A stretch of 53,117 nucleotides of DNA from Gemmatimonadota bacterium. GTDB lineage: Bacteria; Gemmatimonadota; Gemmatimonadetes; Longimicrobiales; Gaopeijiaceae. The stretch spans positions 1 through 53,117 of the forward strand of contig VXQO01000159.1 of assembly GCA_009838975.1 (NCBI GenBank), in the 5' to 3' direction. Position numbers and translations under genes: made by a program. Every line of letters begins with the position of its first letter. Position 1 is the first letter of the stretch. Below, piece after piece: positions 45,527 through 53,117 of the stretch. The notes under the pieces are model-generated. The model saw only the letters and a program-made list of their open reading frames with translations. It searched no databases and was not told the origin of the DNA.

Positions 45527-46921
45527 ATGGTCATGTCCCCAACCGCCGCGTCCGTCGCCGACGCCCTGCTGGCCGCGTTCCCGCCGGAAGCCGGCTTGCA
45601 GGAGGGCGGGGGAGTCGACCTGCTGGTCCGGTTGCGCGGGCTCCTGGGCGTTGTCCTGCTCACCATGGGCGCGTGGGCCCTCAGCGTGAACCGGCGCCGC
45701 ATCCCCTGGCGGATCGTGCTGTGGGGGCTCGGCCTGCAGTTCATCTTTGCGCTCCTCATTCTGCGCACGCCCTTCGGAGAGGGCGTATTCGCCACCGCCA
45801 ACGACGTGATCCTCGCGGCGGTGGGCTTCACCCTCGAGGGCGCCCGTTTCCTCTTCGGTGATCTCGTCTACAACAACGTCCCCGTGGGCACCGGCGAGCC
45901 CGGCAACGCGGGCTTCGCCGCCGAGGGACGGGTCGTGGCCCGCACCGGGGCCTTCGTCGCCTTCAACGTGCTCCCCACGATCATCTTCTTCGCCTCGATC
46001 ATGACCGTGCTGTACCACCTCGGCATCATGCAGAGGATCGTGGGCGGAATCGCCTGGGTCATGCAGCGCACCATGCGCACGAGCGGTGCCGAGACCCTGT
46101 CGGCGGCGGGCAACATCTTCGTGGGACAGACCGAGGCGCCCCTGCTCGTCAAGCCGTTCGTCGACAGGATGACGCGATCCGAACTGATGGCGGTGATGAC
46201 CGGAGGATTCGCCACGGTGGCCGGAGGGGTCATGGCCGCCTATGCGGGGATGCTGGTGGGGTTCTTCCCCGACATCGCCGGACACCTCATGGCGGCGTCG
46301 CTCATGTCGGCCCCCGCCGCGCTGGTCGTGGCCAAGCTCATGGTGCCCGAGGAGGAGCGCGCCGCGACCGCCGGTCAGCTGAAGACGGAAGTGGAGCGGC
46401 CCGACGTGAACGTCATCGAGGCCGCGGCCCGCGGGGCGAGCGAGGGGCTCAAGCTGGCACTGAACGTCGGCGCGATGCTGCTCGCCTTCCTGGCCATGAT
46501 CGCGCTCCTGAACGCCGTGCTGGGGTGGGCGGGCGGTCTGGTCGGGATCGGGGGCCTTTCGCTGGAAGGGATTCTGGGGTGGCTGCTCGGACCGGTCGCC
46601 TGGGTGATGGGGGTCCCCTGGCAGGATGCGGCGTCGGTCGGTTCGCTCATGGGACTGAAGACCGTAGCCACGGAGTTCGTGGCCTACCTGGGCCTCGCCG
46701 ACGCCATGGCGCAGGGGGAACTCACGCCCCGCGCCGCCACCATCGCCACCTACGCGCTCTCCGGCTTCGCCAACTTCTCGTCGATCGCCATCCAGATCGG
46801 GGGGATCGGGGGAATCGCGCCCAGCCGACGCCAGGACCTCGCCCGCCTGGGGCTGCGCGCGATGATCGGGGGTTCGATCGCGGCCTTCATGACGGCGGCG
46901 ATCGCCGGCATGCTGATTTGA
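45527..46921 (+). CDS. nupC: NupC-type concentrative nucleoside transporter (CNT family)
   Basis: 464-residue polytopic permease coupling nucleoside uptake to sodium or protons. Family marks: the opening [61 protein letters not shown], the substrate-site segment [54 protein letters not shown], and C-terminal [16 protein letters not shown] and [18 protein letters not shown]. Its stop overlaps the start of a purine nucleoside phosphorylase, making an uptake-and-salvage pair. ATG 45533 is an alternative start. Confidence 0.94.
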   Translation: MVMSPTAASVADALLAAFPPEAGLQEGGGVDLLVRLRGLLGVVLLTMGAWALSVNRRRIPWRIVLWGLGLQFIFALLILRTPFGEGVFATANDVILAAVGFTLEGARFLFGDLVYNNVPVGTGEPGNAGFAAEGRVVARTGAFVAFNVLPTIIFFASIMTVLYHLGIMQRIVGGIAWVMQRTMRTSGAETLSAAGNIFVGQTEAPLLVKPFVDRMTRSELMAVMTGGFATVAGGVMAAYAGMLVGFFPDIAGHLMAASLMSAPAALVVAKLMVPEEERAATAGQLKTEVERPDVNVIEAAARGASEGLKLALNVGAMLLAFLAMIALLNAVLGWAGGLVGIGGLSLEGILGWLLGPVAWVMGVPWQDAASVGSLMGLKTVATEFVAYLGLADAMAQGELTPRAATIATYALSGFANFSSIAIQIGGIGGIAPSRRQDLARLGLRAMIGGSIAAFMTAAIAGMLI

Positions 46922-47766
46922 CCGCAGCGCGCGCGGAGGCCGGAGCGGCGCAGATCGCCGAGTGCGGGCGCATCCTCGTGGAGCGCGCAGGCTTTCGTCC
47001 GCGCGTGCACCTCATCCTCGGTTCGGGGCTCGGCGGGCTGGCCGCGCGCGTCCGCGATCCCGTGACCGTTACCTTCGGCGACCTCCCGGGCTTCCCGGAC
47101 ACGTCGGTCGAGAGCCATGCAGGTGAATTCGTCCTGGGACACATCGCCGGCGTCCCGGTCGTGGTCCAGTCGGGCCGTTTCCATGTCTACGAAGGATACG
47201 GCTCCGGGATCGTGCTGGCGCCGGTCCGGACCGGCCGTGCCGCCGGGGCCCGAATCGTGGTCCTGACCAACGCCGCCGGCGGGATCCGCTCCGATCTCGT
47301 GCCCGGCTCGCTGATGCTCGTCGACGACCACCTGAACGCCATGTTCCGCGCCCCGCTCGCCGGGCCGACGCACGAGCACGAAGAGCGCTTCCCCGACATG
47401 AGCCGCCCCTACGACCCGGCGCTGCTTTCCCTGGCGGAAGCCGCCGCGCTGGAGGCTGGCATCGCGCTGCCAAGGGGCGTGTATGGCGCAGTCCACGGTC
47501 CCAGCTTCGAGACCCCGGCCGAGGTCCGGGCCCTGCGGACAGCCGGCGCGGACGCGGTCGGCATGTCGACCGTGCCGGAAGTGCTGGCGGCACGTGCCGG
47601 AGGTCAGCGCGCGCTCGCGATTTCCGCCATCACGAACCGCGCGGCCGGTCTGGGGCTCGAACCCGTCGACCACACCGCGGTCATGACCTACGCGTCGGTG
47701 GCCGGCCGCACGCTCGAGTCGCTGCTCGAAACGCTGCTACCCTCGATGGCGACTTCCGTGAAGTGA
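46918..47766 (+). CDS. Purine nucleoside phosphorylase (trimeric type)
   Basis: Splits purine nucleosides with phosphate to base and ribose-1-phosphate. 282 residues from a TTG at 46918 that overlaps the permease stop (TTGA). Seen: [14 protein letters not shown] (phosphate loop), [72 protein letters not shown] and SAITNRAAG, all of the PNP/MTAP family. The SNP-type loop favours nucleosides over methylthioadenosine, but this is not decisive. Its last 79 bp overlap thiD on the other strand. Confidence 0.93.
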   Translation: MTAARAEAGAAQIAECGRILVERAGFRPRVHLILGSGLGGLAARVRDPVTVTFGDLPGFPDTSVESHAGEFVLGHIAGVPVVVQSGRFHVYEGYGSGIVLAPVRTGRAAGARIVVLTNAAGGIRSDLVPGSLMLVDDHLNAMFRAPLAGPTHEHEERFPDMSRPYDPALLSLAEAAALEAGIALPRGVYGAVHGPSFETPAEVRALRTAGADAVGMSTVPEVLAARAGGQRALAISAITNRAAGLGLEPVDHTAVMTYASVAGRTLESLLETLLPSMATSVK

Positions 47767-48548
47767 TCGAGGGGCCCGTTCCCCGCCCCCAGCCCCGGCG
47801 CGCCCGCAATCGCGCTGCGGACCCAGGCCACCGCCGGTGCCACGGCGTCGCCCAGCGGCACGCCCCGGGCCAGACCCGCCGCGATGGCGGCGCTAAGCGT
47901 GCACCCGGTCCCGTGCGTGTGCCGCGTCTCGATGCGGGAGCCGCGAAAAACCCGCCGCACCCTTCCATCCCAGAAGAGATCCACCACCTCGTCGCCTCCC
48001 AGATGGCCACCCTTCACCAGCGCGGCCCCCGCCCCGGCCTCCACGAGAACCCTCGCGGCCGCCTCCATCCCGTCGACACTCCCCTCCGACACCCCCGTCA
48101 GCATCACCGCCTCGGGCCAGTTGGGCGTCACGACCGCCGCCAGCGGCACCAGTTCGTCTCGAATGGACGCCACGGCGTCGCGCGACAGCAGCGAATCGCC
48201 GCTCGTCGCCACCATCACCGGGTCGAGCACGTAGCCACCGAGCCTCCATCGCCGCAGCCCCGCCGCAACCGCCCGCACGATTCCCGCGTTGGCCAGCATT
48301 CCGGACTTTACCCCCCGGGGGGGTATATCTCCCGCAACGCTCTCGATCTGCGCCGCAACGATCCGTGAAGGCACCGCGTGCACCGCCTGCACCCCCAGCG
48401 TATTCTGCGCGGTGACGGCGGTCAGGACGGAAGTTCCGTAGACTCCCCACTGGTGAAATGTCTTGAGGTCCGCCTGTATCCCCGCACCCCCGCCGCTGTC
48501 GCTGCCTGCGATGGTGAGGGCGACGGGAACCGCTGGTTGGCTGTCCAT
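47688..48548 (-). CDS. thiD: Hydroxymethylpyrimidine/phosphomethylpyrimidine kinase
   Basis: Phosphorylates HMP and HMP-phosphate in thiamine synthesis. 286 residues. Seen: ALTIAGSDSGGGAGIQADLKTF, TAVTAQNT, VKSGMLANAGIV, YVLDPVMVATSG, TPNWPEAVMLTG, ALVKGGHL and the catalytic anion-hole HGTGCTLSAAIAAGL. The C-terminus carries about 20 extra Ser-rich residues encoded within the overlap with the phosphorylase gene. No other thi gene or thiamine riboswitch is seen nearby. Confidence 0.93.
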   Translation of the reverse strand: MDSQPAVPVALTIAGSDSGGGAGIQADLKTFHQWGVYGTSVLTAVTAQNTLGVQAVHAVPSRIVAAQIESVAGDIPPRGVKSGMLANAGIVRAVAAGLRRWRLGGYVLDPVMVATSGDSLLSRDAVASIRDELVPLAAVVTPNWPEAVMLTGVSEGSVDGMEAAARVLVEAGAGAALVKGGHLGGDEVVDLFWDGRVRRVFRGSRIETRHTHGTGCTLSAAIAAGLARGVPLGDAVAPAVAWVRSAIAGAPGLGAGNGPLDHFTEVAIEGSSVSSSDSSVRPATDA

Positions 48549-48592
48549 GGCGACGGGCTGGGCGAGCTGGCTGGACGGAAAGGAACGACGGC

Positions 48593-49366
48593 TTGATCAG
48601 CAAATCTAGGGCACGGCTGCTGCGGCGTCTTGCGGCGCGCCGCATGCGCGAACGCGAGGGTCTGGCGCTGGCCGAAGGTCCCCGGGTCGTCCGCGAGGCG
48701 CTCCGGTCTCCCGCCCGGGTCCTATGGACCGTCGTCGGAGCCGAATACGCGGGCTCGGAGCCGGGGCGCGGGGTGCTCGCCGATTGCCGGAACCGAGGTG
48801 TGGAGGTGGAGCTTCTGCCCGACCGCGAGGTCACGGAGTTCGCATCCACGGAGAGTCCCCAACCCGTCATCGCCTGCGTGAGCACCCCCTTCGCCGTCCG
48901 GCTGCCCCTCTCGCACGGGCGCTACCTGATGCCGCTCGGCGTGCAGATCCCCGGCAACCTCGGGACCCTGATCCGCTCGGCGTGGGCCTTCGGCCTCGAC
49001 GGCATCGTCGTGCCCGGGGGCACCGTCGACCCGTGGAACCCCAAGGTGGTCAGGGCCTCGGCGGGGGCAGTCTTCCACGTGCCGCAAATCGCCGCGCCGG
49101 GCTCGGCCGCAGGCGCGGCCGGCGACGCGATGGCCGGCGTCAACCTCCTGTGCGCCGATCCGGCAGGCGTCCCGGCCGATCAGGTTCCGGAGGTCGGGGC
49201 ACGGGACTGGGTGCTGGTGGTCGGCAACGAGACCGGCGGGCTTCCGGCGCACATCGTGCGTCGGGCCCGCGCGGTTTCCATTCCGATGCGCCCCGGGGTC
49301 GATTCCCTGAACGTCGCGGTGGCGGGCTCGATCCTCATGCACCTCCTCACAAGGCACACTGCGTGA
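48593..49366 (+). CDS. SpoU/TrmH-family RNA 2'-O-methyltransferase
   Basis: SPOUT-fold SAM-dependent methyltransferase for tRNA or rRNA ribose. TTG start at 48593 with AAGGAA 8 nt upstream. The N-terminal substrate-binding domain (REGLALAEGPRVVREAL) is followed by motif 1 GVQIPGNLGTLIRSAWAFG, motif 2 WVLVVGNETGGLP and motif 3 IPMRPGVDSLNVAVAGSILM. In motif 1, IPGNLG replaces the common DPGNLG/DPRNVG. 257 residues. The stop overlaps pilD. Target nucleotide not predictable. Confidence 0.88.
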   Translation: MISKSRARLLRRLAARRMREREGLALAEGPRVVREALRSPARVLWTVVGAEYAGSEPGRGVLADCRNRGVEVELLPDREVTEFASTESPQPVIACVSTPFAVRLPLSHGRYLMPLGVQIPGNLGTLIRSAWAFGLDGIVVPGGTVDPWNPKVVRASAGAVFHVPQIAAPGSAAGAAGDAMAGVNLLCADPAGVPADQVPEVGARDWVLVVGNETGGLPAHIVRRARAVSIPMRPGVDSLNVAVAGSILMHLLTRHTA

Positions 49367-50133
49367 GCGTCGGGTGGCCGGTGGCGCTGGGGGCGCTCGC
49401 CGGTGCTGCCGCGGGCTCGTTCGTCAACGTCTGTGCGATGAGGTGGCCGGCGGGCCGGTCGGTCATCTCGCCTCCGTCGCGGTGCACCGGCTGCCGGGCG
49501 CGGATCCGGTGGTTCGAGAACGTCCCGGTGGCCGGCTACCTGCTCGTGGGCGGACGCTGCTCCCGTTGCGGTATGCGCCTGAGCGTCCAGTACCCCCTGG
49601 TCGAGGTGGCCGCCGCGGTGATCTGGGCGGGGATGGCCGCGCGCTGGGGCGTGACGCCCGAGGCCCTGCGCGGCAGCCTCTTCCTGACGATCCTGCTGGG
49701 GATCGCGGTCACCGATGCCCGCACCTACATCATCCCGGACCAGTTCTCGCTGGGGGGCGCGGCGATCGGCCTGGCGCTCGCGCCGCTTCCGGGCGGACCG
49801 GACTTTGCGGAGTCGGCCTGGGGCGCGGCGCTGGGGTTCGGCTTGATGTGGCTGATCGCGGTGCTGGGGAAGTTCCTGATGGGCAGGGACGCGATGGGGG
49901 GCGGCGACGTCAAGATGATGGCGATGGCGGGCGCGTTCCTGGGGCCGGCGGGCGTCCCGGTGACGCTCTTCGCGGGATCGGTGCTGGGCGCGCTGGTCTT
50001 CGGCCCGATCTCGCTCAGGACCGGCAGGCTCGTGCCGTTCGGGATCTTTCTGGCGCTGGGTGCGGGGATCGCGTACACCTGGGGCGATACGATCGTCGCC
50101 TGGTACATGGCAACGATCCTGGGCGCGGAGTGA
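49363..50133 (+). CDS. pilD: Prepilin leader peptidase / N-methyltransferase PilD
   Basis: Inner-membrane aspartic protease (A24) that cleaves the G/F site of the prepilins at 15.4-18.4 kb and methylates the new N-terminus. 256 residues from a GTG overlapping the upstream stop. Seen: AGAAAGSFVNVCAMRWP, the cytoplasmic zinc-type Cys pairs CTGC and CSRC, the first catalytic Asp in GIAVTDARTYIIPD, the second in GGGDVKMMAMAGAFLG, and about seven membrane segments. Both functional domains are complete. Confidence 0.94.
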   Translation: MSVGWPVALGALAGAAAGSFVNVCAMRWPAGRSVISPPSRCTGCRARIRWFENVPVAGYLLVGGRCSRCGMRLSVQYPLVEVAAAVIWAGMAARWGVTPEALRGSLFLTILLGIAVTDARTYIIPDQFSLGGAAIGLALAPLPGGPDFAESAWGAALGFGLMWLIAVLGKFLMGRDAMGGGDVKMMAMAGAFLGPAGVPVTLFAGSVLGALVFGPISLRTGRLVPFGIFLALGAGIAYTWGDTIVAWYMATILGAE

Positions 50134-50142
50134 TCCCGGGGG

Positions 50143-50751
50143 TCAGGGGTCGCTGCAGTCCCTCTGAAACCCGCAGTTGAGGCAGACGATCTTGCAGTGC
50201 CGCTCCAGCGCCGGGCCGCCGCAGAGTTCGCACGTCCTGTCGGCCAGGTAGCGCCGGCTCAACTCCACGTAGTGGCCCGCGCTGCGCTCGGTCCACGAGG
50301 CCGCCCCCTCCCCGAGCGGCCTCACCCGTCCCGGCACGCCGGCCACCAGGCTGCGCGGGGGGACCCGGGCGCCCTCCTTCACCACCGCCCCGGCCGCGAT
50401 CACGCAGCCCTCTCCCACCTCGGCGCGCTGGAGCACCACGGCGCCCATTCCCACCACCCCGCGGCGTCCGATCCGGCAGCTCTCCATGATGGCGCCGTGC
50501 CCCACCGTGACCTCCTCCTCGATTACGGTGGGCCCCTGATCGCTGGTGTGGATGACGGCATTGTCCTGTACGTTGGCCCGCGCCCCGACACGAATGCCGT
50601 GCTCGGGGTGATCGCCGCGGAGCACGGCGCCGAACCAGACGCTGGCCTCGCTCCCGATCTCGACATCGCCGATCACCACCGCCGTGGGCGCCAGGAACGC
50701 CGACCCCGCGATGCGCGGGCGGCGCCCTTCGAAGGGCACCACGACGGCCAT
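50143..50751 (-). CDS. Gamma-carbonic-anhydrase-like protein with C-terminal zinc ribbon
   Basis: Residues 1-150 form a left-handed beta-helix of hexapeptide repeats (VVIGDVEIGSEASVWFGAVL, VTVGHGAIMESCRIG, VVGMGAVVL) of the YrdA/PaaY gamma-CA group. Of the three zinc His, His68 (NAVIH) and His85 (VGHG) are present, but the third (five residues on, HGC in relatives) is Glu90 (MESC). Residues 172-202 add a zinc ribbon, CELC and CLNC with HCKIVC between and an RDCSDP tail, which I recall as a small stand-alone protein in related bacteria. 202 residues. Start overlaps the stop of the CorC-like gene. Enzymatic activity uncertain. Confidence 0.85.
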   Translation of the reverse strand: MAVVVPFEGRRPRIAGSAFLAPTAVVIGDVEIGSEASVWFGAVLRGDHPEHGIRVGARANVQDNAVIHTSDQGPTVIEEEVTVGHGAIMESCRIGRRGVVGMGAVVLQRAEVGEGCVIAAGAVVKEGARVPPRSLVAGVPGRVRPLGEGAASWTERSAGHYVELSRRYLADRTCELCGGPALERHCKIVCLNCGFQRDCSDP

Positions 50752-52004
50752 CAGCGCGGTGCGTCGGGCGGGGGACCGCGGCGCAGGCGCGCTTTCAGCA
50801 CCTGCGTGTCCGTGGCCTCGACGACCTCCACCTGCACGCCGTCGGCCGTGAACGACCGGCCCACCTCGGGAACGTGGCCCAGTTCCTCCAGGATGAATCC
50901 GTTCACCGACCGGTGCTCCCCCGCCTGCAACTCGAATCCGAAACGCTCGTTGATCTCCCGGATGTCCGCTGCCCCCAGGGCCAGGATTTCGTCCTCGGCG
51001 ACCCGCGTGACCGGGTCGACGTCTACGTCGGTCTCATCGACGATCTCCCCGACCAGCTCCTCGAGGACGTCCTCCAGCGTGATCAGCCCGTCCGTGCCCC
51101 CGAACTCGTCGGCTACGATCCCCATGTGCATGCGCCGCGCGCGGAATTCGGCGAGCAGCTTGCCCAGCGACAGCGAGCCGGGCACGTACATGGCCTCCCG
51201 CGCGAGCTCGCGCAGCGGAGCGTCGTGCCGCCCGGCGACGTACGCGCGGTAGGCGTCGCGGACGTGGAGGATGCCGGTCACGTCGTCGACGCTTTCGCGG
51301 TAGACCGGCACGCGCGAGTAGGGGACCTCCTCGAGCTCGGGCAGAACGTCGCCCAGGAGGCGCGAGTCCTGCCAGGCGAGGATGTCCACGCGCGGGGTCA
51401 TCGCGTCCCAGGCGTTGAGTTCGTCCAGCCGGAAGGCCCGCTCGACCAGGCGGCTCTCCTCGGCCTCCACGATCCCGGCGCCCTCACCGATCTCGAGCGC
51501 CTCGCGCACCTGGAGTTCGTCGGCGGAGGCCTCCGAGCGCCCCGACACGCGGCCGAGCAGACGTCCCAGCGCGAAGAACGGGTAGAGAAGGCTGCCCGCG
51601 ACGCGCGCGGTCGCGCGCAGGGCCGGAGCCGCGGCGAGCGCGAGCCGCACGGGACGGCGCCCGGAGAGGGCGCGGGGCCCCACCTCGCCGGCCAGCAGCA
51701 CGCAGAGCACGACCACCGGACCACCGATCCACATCCCGCGCGGGCCCCACAGGACAGCGGCGGCCGCCACCCCCGCCGCCGCTGCACCCAGGCTGCAGAT
51801 GGCGCGCAGAACCCCCAGCGCGGAGGTGCCCGCCTCGCCGGTGCGCAACTCGGCCAGCGCGTCGGCCCCCGCGAAGCCCTCCTCGGCGAGGATGCGCGAC
51901 CTGGAATCGCCGATCTTCGACACTGCCGAGAGCGTGGCCGTCAGCCCGGCCGCGACGAGCAAGAGCAGGACGAAGGCTGCCGTCAGTCCCGCGATCAGCG
52001 CCAT
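50751..52004 (-). CDS. CorC/HlyC-type membrane protein (DUF21-CBS-CorC_HlyC)
   Basis: 417 residues. An N-terminal membrane region (FVLLLLVAAGLTATLSAVSKI and later apolar segments), a CBS pair (TPRVDILAWQDSRLLGDVLPEL...YSRVPVYRESVDDVTGILHVRD and MYVPGSLSLGKLLAEFRARRMHMGIVADEFGGTDGLITLEDVLEEL), and a C-terminal CorC_HlyC domain. Members are proposed magnesium or cobalt exporters, or regulators; none is proven here. The DUF21 part is Ala/Arg-rich and weakly conserved. Confidence 0.88.
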   Translation of the reverse strand: MALIAGLTAAFVLLLLVAAGLTATLSAVSKIGDSRSRILAEEGFAGADALAELRTGEAGTSALGVLRAICSLGAAAAGVAAAAVLWGPRGMWIGGPVVVLCVLLAGEVGPRALSGRRPVRLALAAAPALRATARVAGSLLYPFFALGRLLGRVSGRSEASADELQVREALEIGEGAGIVEAEESRLVERAFRLDELNAWDAMTPRVDILAWQDSRLLGDVLPELEEVPYSRVPVYRESVDDVTGILHVRDAYRAYVAGRHDAPLRELAREAMYVPGSLSLGKLLAEFRARRMHMGIVADEFGGTDGLITLEDVLEELVGEIVDETDVDVDPVTRVAEDEILALGAADIREINERFGFELQAGEHRSVNGFILEELGHVPEVGRSFTADGVQVEVVEATDTQVLKARLRRGPPPDAPR

Positions 52005-52053
52005 GGCGCCCGTCTGTTACAACTCGGAGGTCGGTCGTCGGGTGACGCGTCCT

Positions 52054-53028
52054 CTAGATCCATTTCTTGCTCTCGCTGAGCAGTTCCCGAATGACATCGC
52101 GGGTGGACAGGCCCTCGGCCTCGCCGTCGAAGTTGATGACGATGCGGTGGGCGAGGATCTGCGGCGCGATATCGTGAATGTCCTGCATGGTGGGCGTGGG
52201 CGCTCCGCGGAAGACGGCCCGCGCCTTGGCGCCGAGAACCAGGTACTGCGAGGCGCGCGGGCCGGCGCCCCAGCTGATGTACTTCTTGGCCACGGCGGCC
52301 TGCTCCTCGCCTCCCGGCCTTGTCGAGCGCGCCAGCCTCACGGCGTAGCTCACGATCGACGGGGGCACCGGCGTGCGCCGCACCAGCTGCTGCAGCTCGA
52401 TGATCTCGGACCCGTGCACGACCGGCTCGATCGGGATGTCCTGCACCTCCTGGGTCAGCGTCGCGATCCTCTCCTCCTCGTCCCGGCTCGGGTAGTGGAT
52501 GCGGAGATCGAACATGAAGCGGTCGAGCTGCGCCTCGGGCAGCGGGTAGGTGCCTTCCTGCTCGATCGGGTTCTGCGTGGCGAGCACGAAGAACGGCGGG
52601 TCGAGGTGGTAGGTCTTGCCCGCCGCGGTGACGTCCCTCTCCTGCATCGCCTCGAGCAGCGCCGCCTGCGTCTTCGGCGGCGTGCGGTTGATCTCGTCGG
52701 CGAGGATGATGTTGGCGAAGATCGGCCCCCGCACGAATCGGAAGACGCGCTCTCCCGTGATCTTGTCCTCCTGGATCACCTCCGTCCCCGTGATGTCCGT
52801 GGGCATCAGGTCCGGAGTGAACTGGATGCGGTTGAACTTGAGGTGCAGCGCCTCGGCGAGCGTCGAGATGATCAGCGTCTTGGCGAGCCCGGGCACCCCG
52901 ACGAGGAGCACGTGGCCGTTGGCCATCATGGCGGTCAGGATGCTGTCGACGATGTGCTGCTGGCCGACGATGCGGCGCTGCACCGCGGTGCGCAATTCCT
53001 CGCCGATCTCGCCCGCGCGCCGCAGCAA
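52054..53028 (-). CDS. MoxR-family AAA+ ATPase
   Basis: 324 residues. VGQQHIVDSILTAMMANGHVLLVGVPGLAKT holds the Walker A, followed by RIQFTPDLMPTDITGTEV, Walker B NIILADEINRTPPKTQAALLEAM, ATQNPIEQEGTYPLPEAQLDRF and the helical lid. MoxR proteins act as chaperones that insert metals or activate partners, usually beside a VWA/DUF58 protein, which would be expected downstream but the next gene on this strand is the CorC-like one; the partner may lie elsewhere. Start is a TTG at 53028 with no strong ribosome binding site; the frame stays open to the window edge without another clear start. Confidence 0.92.
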   Translation of the reverse strand: MLRRAGEIGEELRTAVQRRIVGQQHIVDSILTAMMANGHVLLVGVPGLAKTLIISTLAEALHLKFNRIQFTPDLMPTDITGTEVIQEDKITGERVFRFVRGPIFANIILADEINRTPPKTQAALLEAMQERDVTAAGKTYHLDPPFFVLATQNPIEQEGTYPLPEAQLDRFMFDLRIHYPSRDEEERIATLTQEVQDIPIEPVVHGSEIIELQQLVRRTPVPPSIVSYAVRLARSTRPGGEEQAAVAKKYISWGAGPRASQYLVLGAKARAVFRGAPTPTMQDIHDIAPQILAHRIVINFDGEAEGLSTRDVIRELLSESKKWI

Positions 53029-53064
53029 CTGTACGTCGCGGTCGGAAGAGTGCTCGGGCGGTAT

Positions 53065-53099
53065 CTTATAGACATAACCGATCCCACTAGACCGTACAA
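53065..53099 (-). promoter_or_regulatory. Candidate promoter of the MoxR gene
   Basis: On the minus strand TTGTAC (53099-53094), TTATGT (53077-53072, 16-bp spacing) and TATAAG (53070-53065) form a promoter-like, AT-rich cluster before the TTG start. Which hexamer is the true -10 is not clear. Prediction only. Confidence 0.35.
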
Positions 53100-53117
53100 T
53101 GTGTAGTATGACGTGAT

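Noticed and set aside
45227-46285. Upstream extension of the dnaK frame
   Set aside because: The extra 353 residues are antisense of the nucleoside permease; the family N-terminus [14 protein letters not shown] fixes the start at 45226.
48307-48328. G/C-run palindrome inside thiD
   Set aside because: Falls within the conserved coding sequence GDIPPRGVKSG, so codon constraint explains it.
51799-53106. 435-codon plus-strand frame over the CorC and MoxR genes
   Set aside because: Antisense shadow of the strongly supported MoxR gene.

Overview
The window is 53 kb of GC-rich bacterial chromosome. Gene content and order point to a diderm with type IV pili, most likely Gemmatimonadota or a neighbouring lineage. 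That guess rests on remembered gene orders (comEA-pilT-pilC, pilMNOPQ-aroC-aroK-topA, tig-clpP-clpX-lon-engB) and a small conserved protein at 7455-7730; no database search was possible. No rRNA, CRISPR array, transposase or complete insertion sequence is visible. One tRNA gene, tRNA-Leu(UAG), is present.

Region 1-4.35 kb is sparse and looks accessory. It holds an orphan PD-(D/E)XK nuclease (265-1608, minus), an unrecognised membrane-anchored protein built from internal duplications (2159-3118, minus), a few doubtful small ORFs, and three copies of a two-hairpin repeat in alternating orientation (51-116 plus, 1815-1890 minus, 3742-3801 plus) that bracket the two larger genes.

Region 4.5-24.6 kb is dominated by competence and type IV pilus genes on the plus strand: comEA, pilT and pilC, then (after an alanine/sodium symporter, a minus-strand Y-family polymerase, a superoxide dismutase and a LysM protein) a GT2 sugar transferase, a TMTC-like GT-C glycosyltransferase overlapping the major pilin, four minor pilins, pilMNOP and the secretin pilQ. 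Many neighbours overlap by a few bases, so translation is probably coupled. The prepilin peptidase pilD lies apart at 49.4 kb. The extension ATPase pilB is not in the window. The pilus block runs into aroC, aroK and topA.

Region 24.6-34.4 kb has the conserved order topA - (trmFO slot) - xerC - hslV - hslU. In the trmFO slot only a short C-terminal remnant appears to survive. argF, gcvT and a sigma-54 activator with a degenerate receiver follow.

Region 34.4-45.2 kb is a minus-strand protein quality-control block, in transcription order: dnaK, degP/htrA, tRNA-Leu, tig, clpP, clpX, lon, engB and a lipoprotein. With hslUV nearby, most of the ATP-dependent proteolysis machinery of the cell sits within 17 kb.

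Region 45.5-53.1 kb holds a nucleoside permease and purine nucleoside phosphorylase pair (uptake and salvage), thiD, a SpoU-type RNA methyltransferase, pilD, a gamma-carbonic-anhydrase-like protein fused to a zinc ribbon, a CorC-type CBS membrane protein and a MoxR ATPase. The most notable observations are a candidate pilin O-glycosylation cassette, the inverted hairpin repeats around accessory genes, the trmFO remnant, and twin palindromes 42 bp apart between dnaK and the nucleoside permease.
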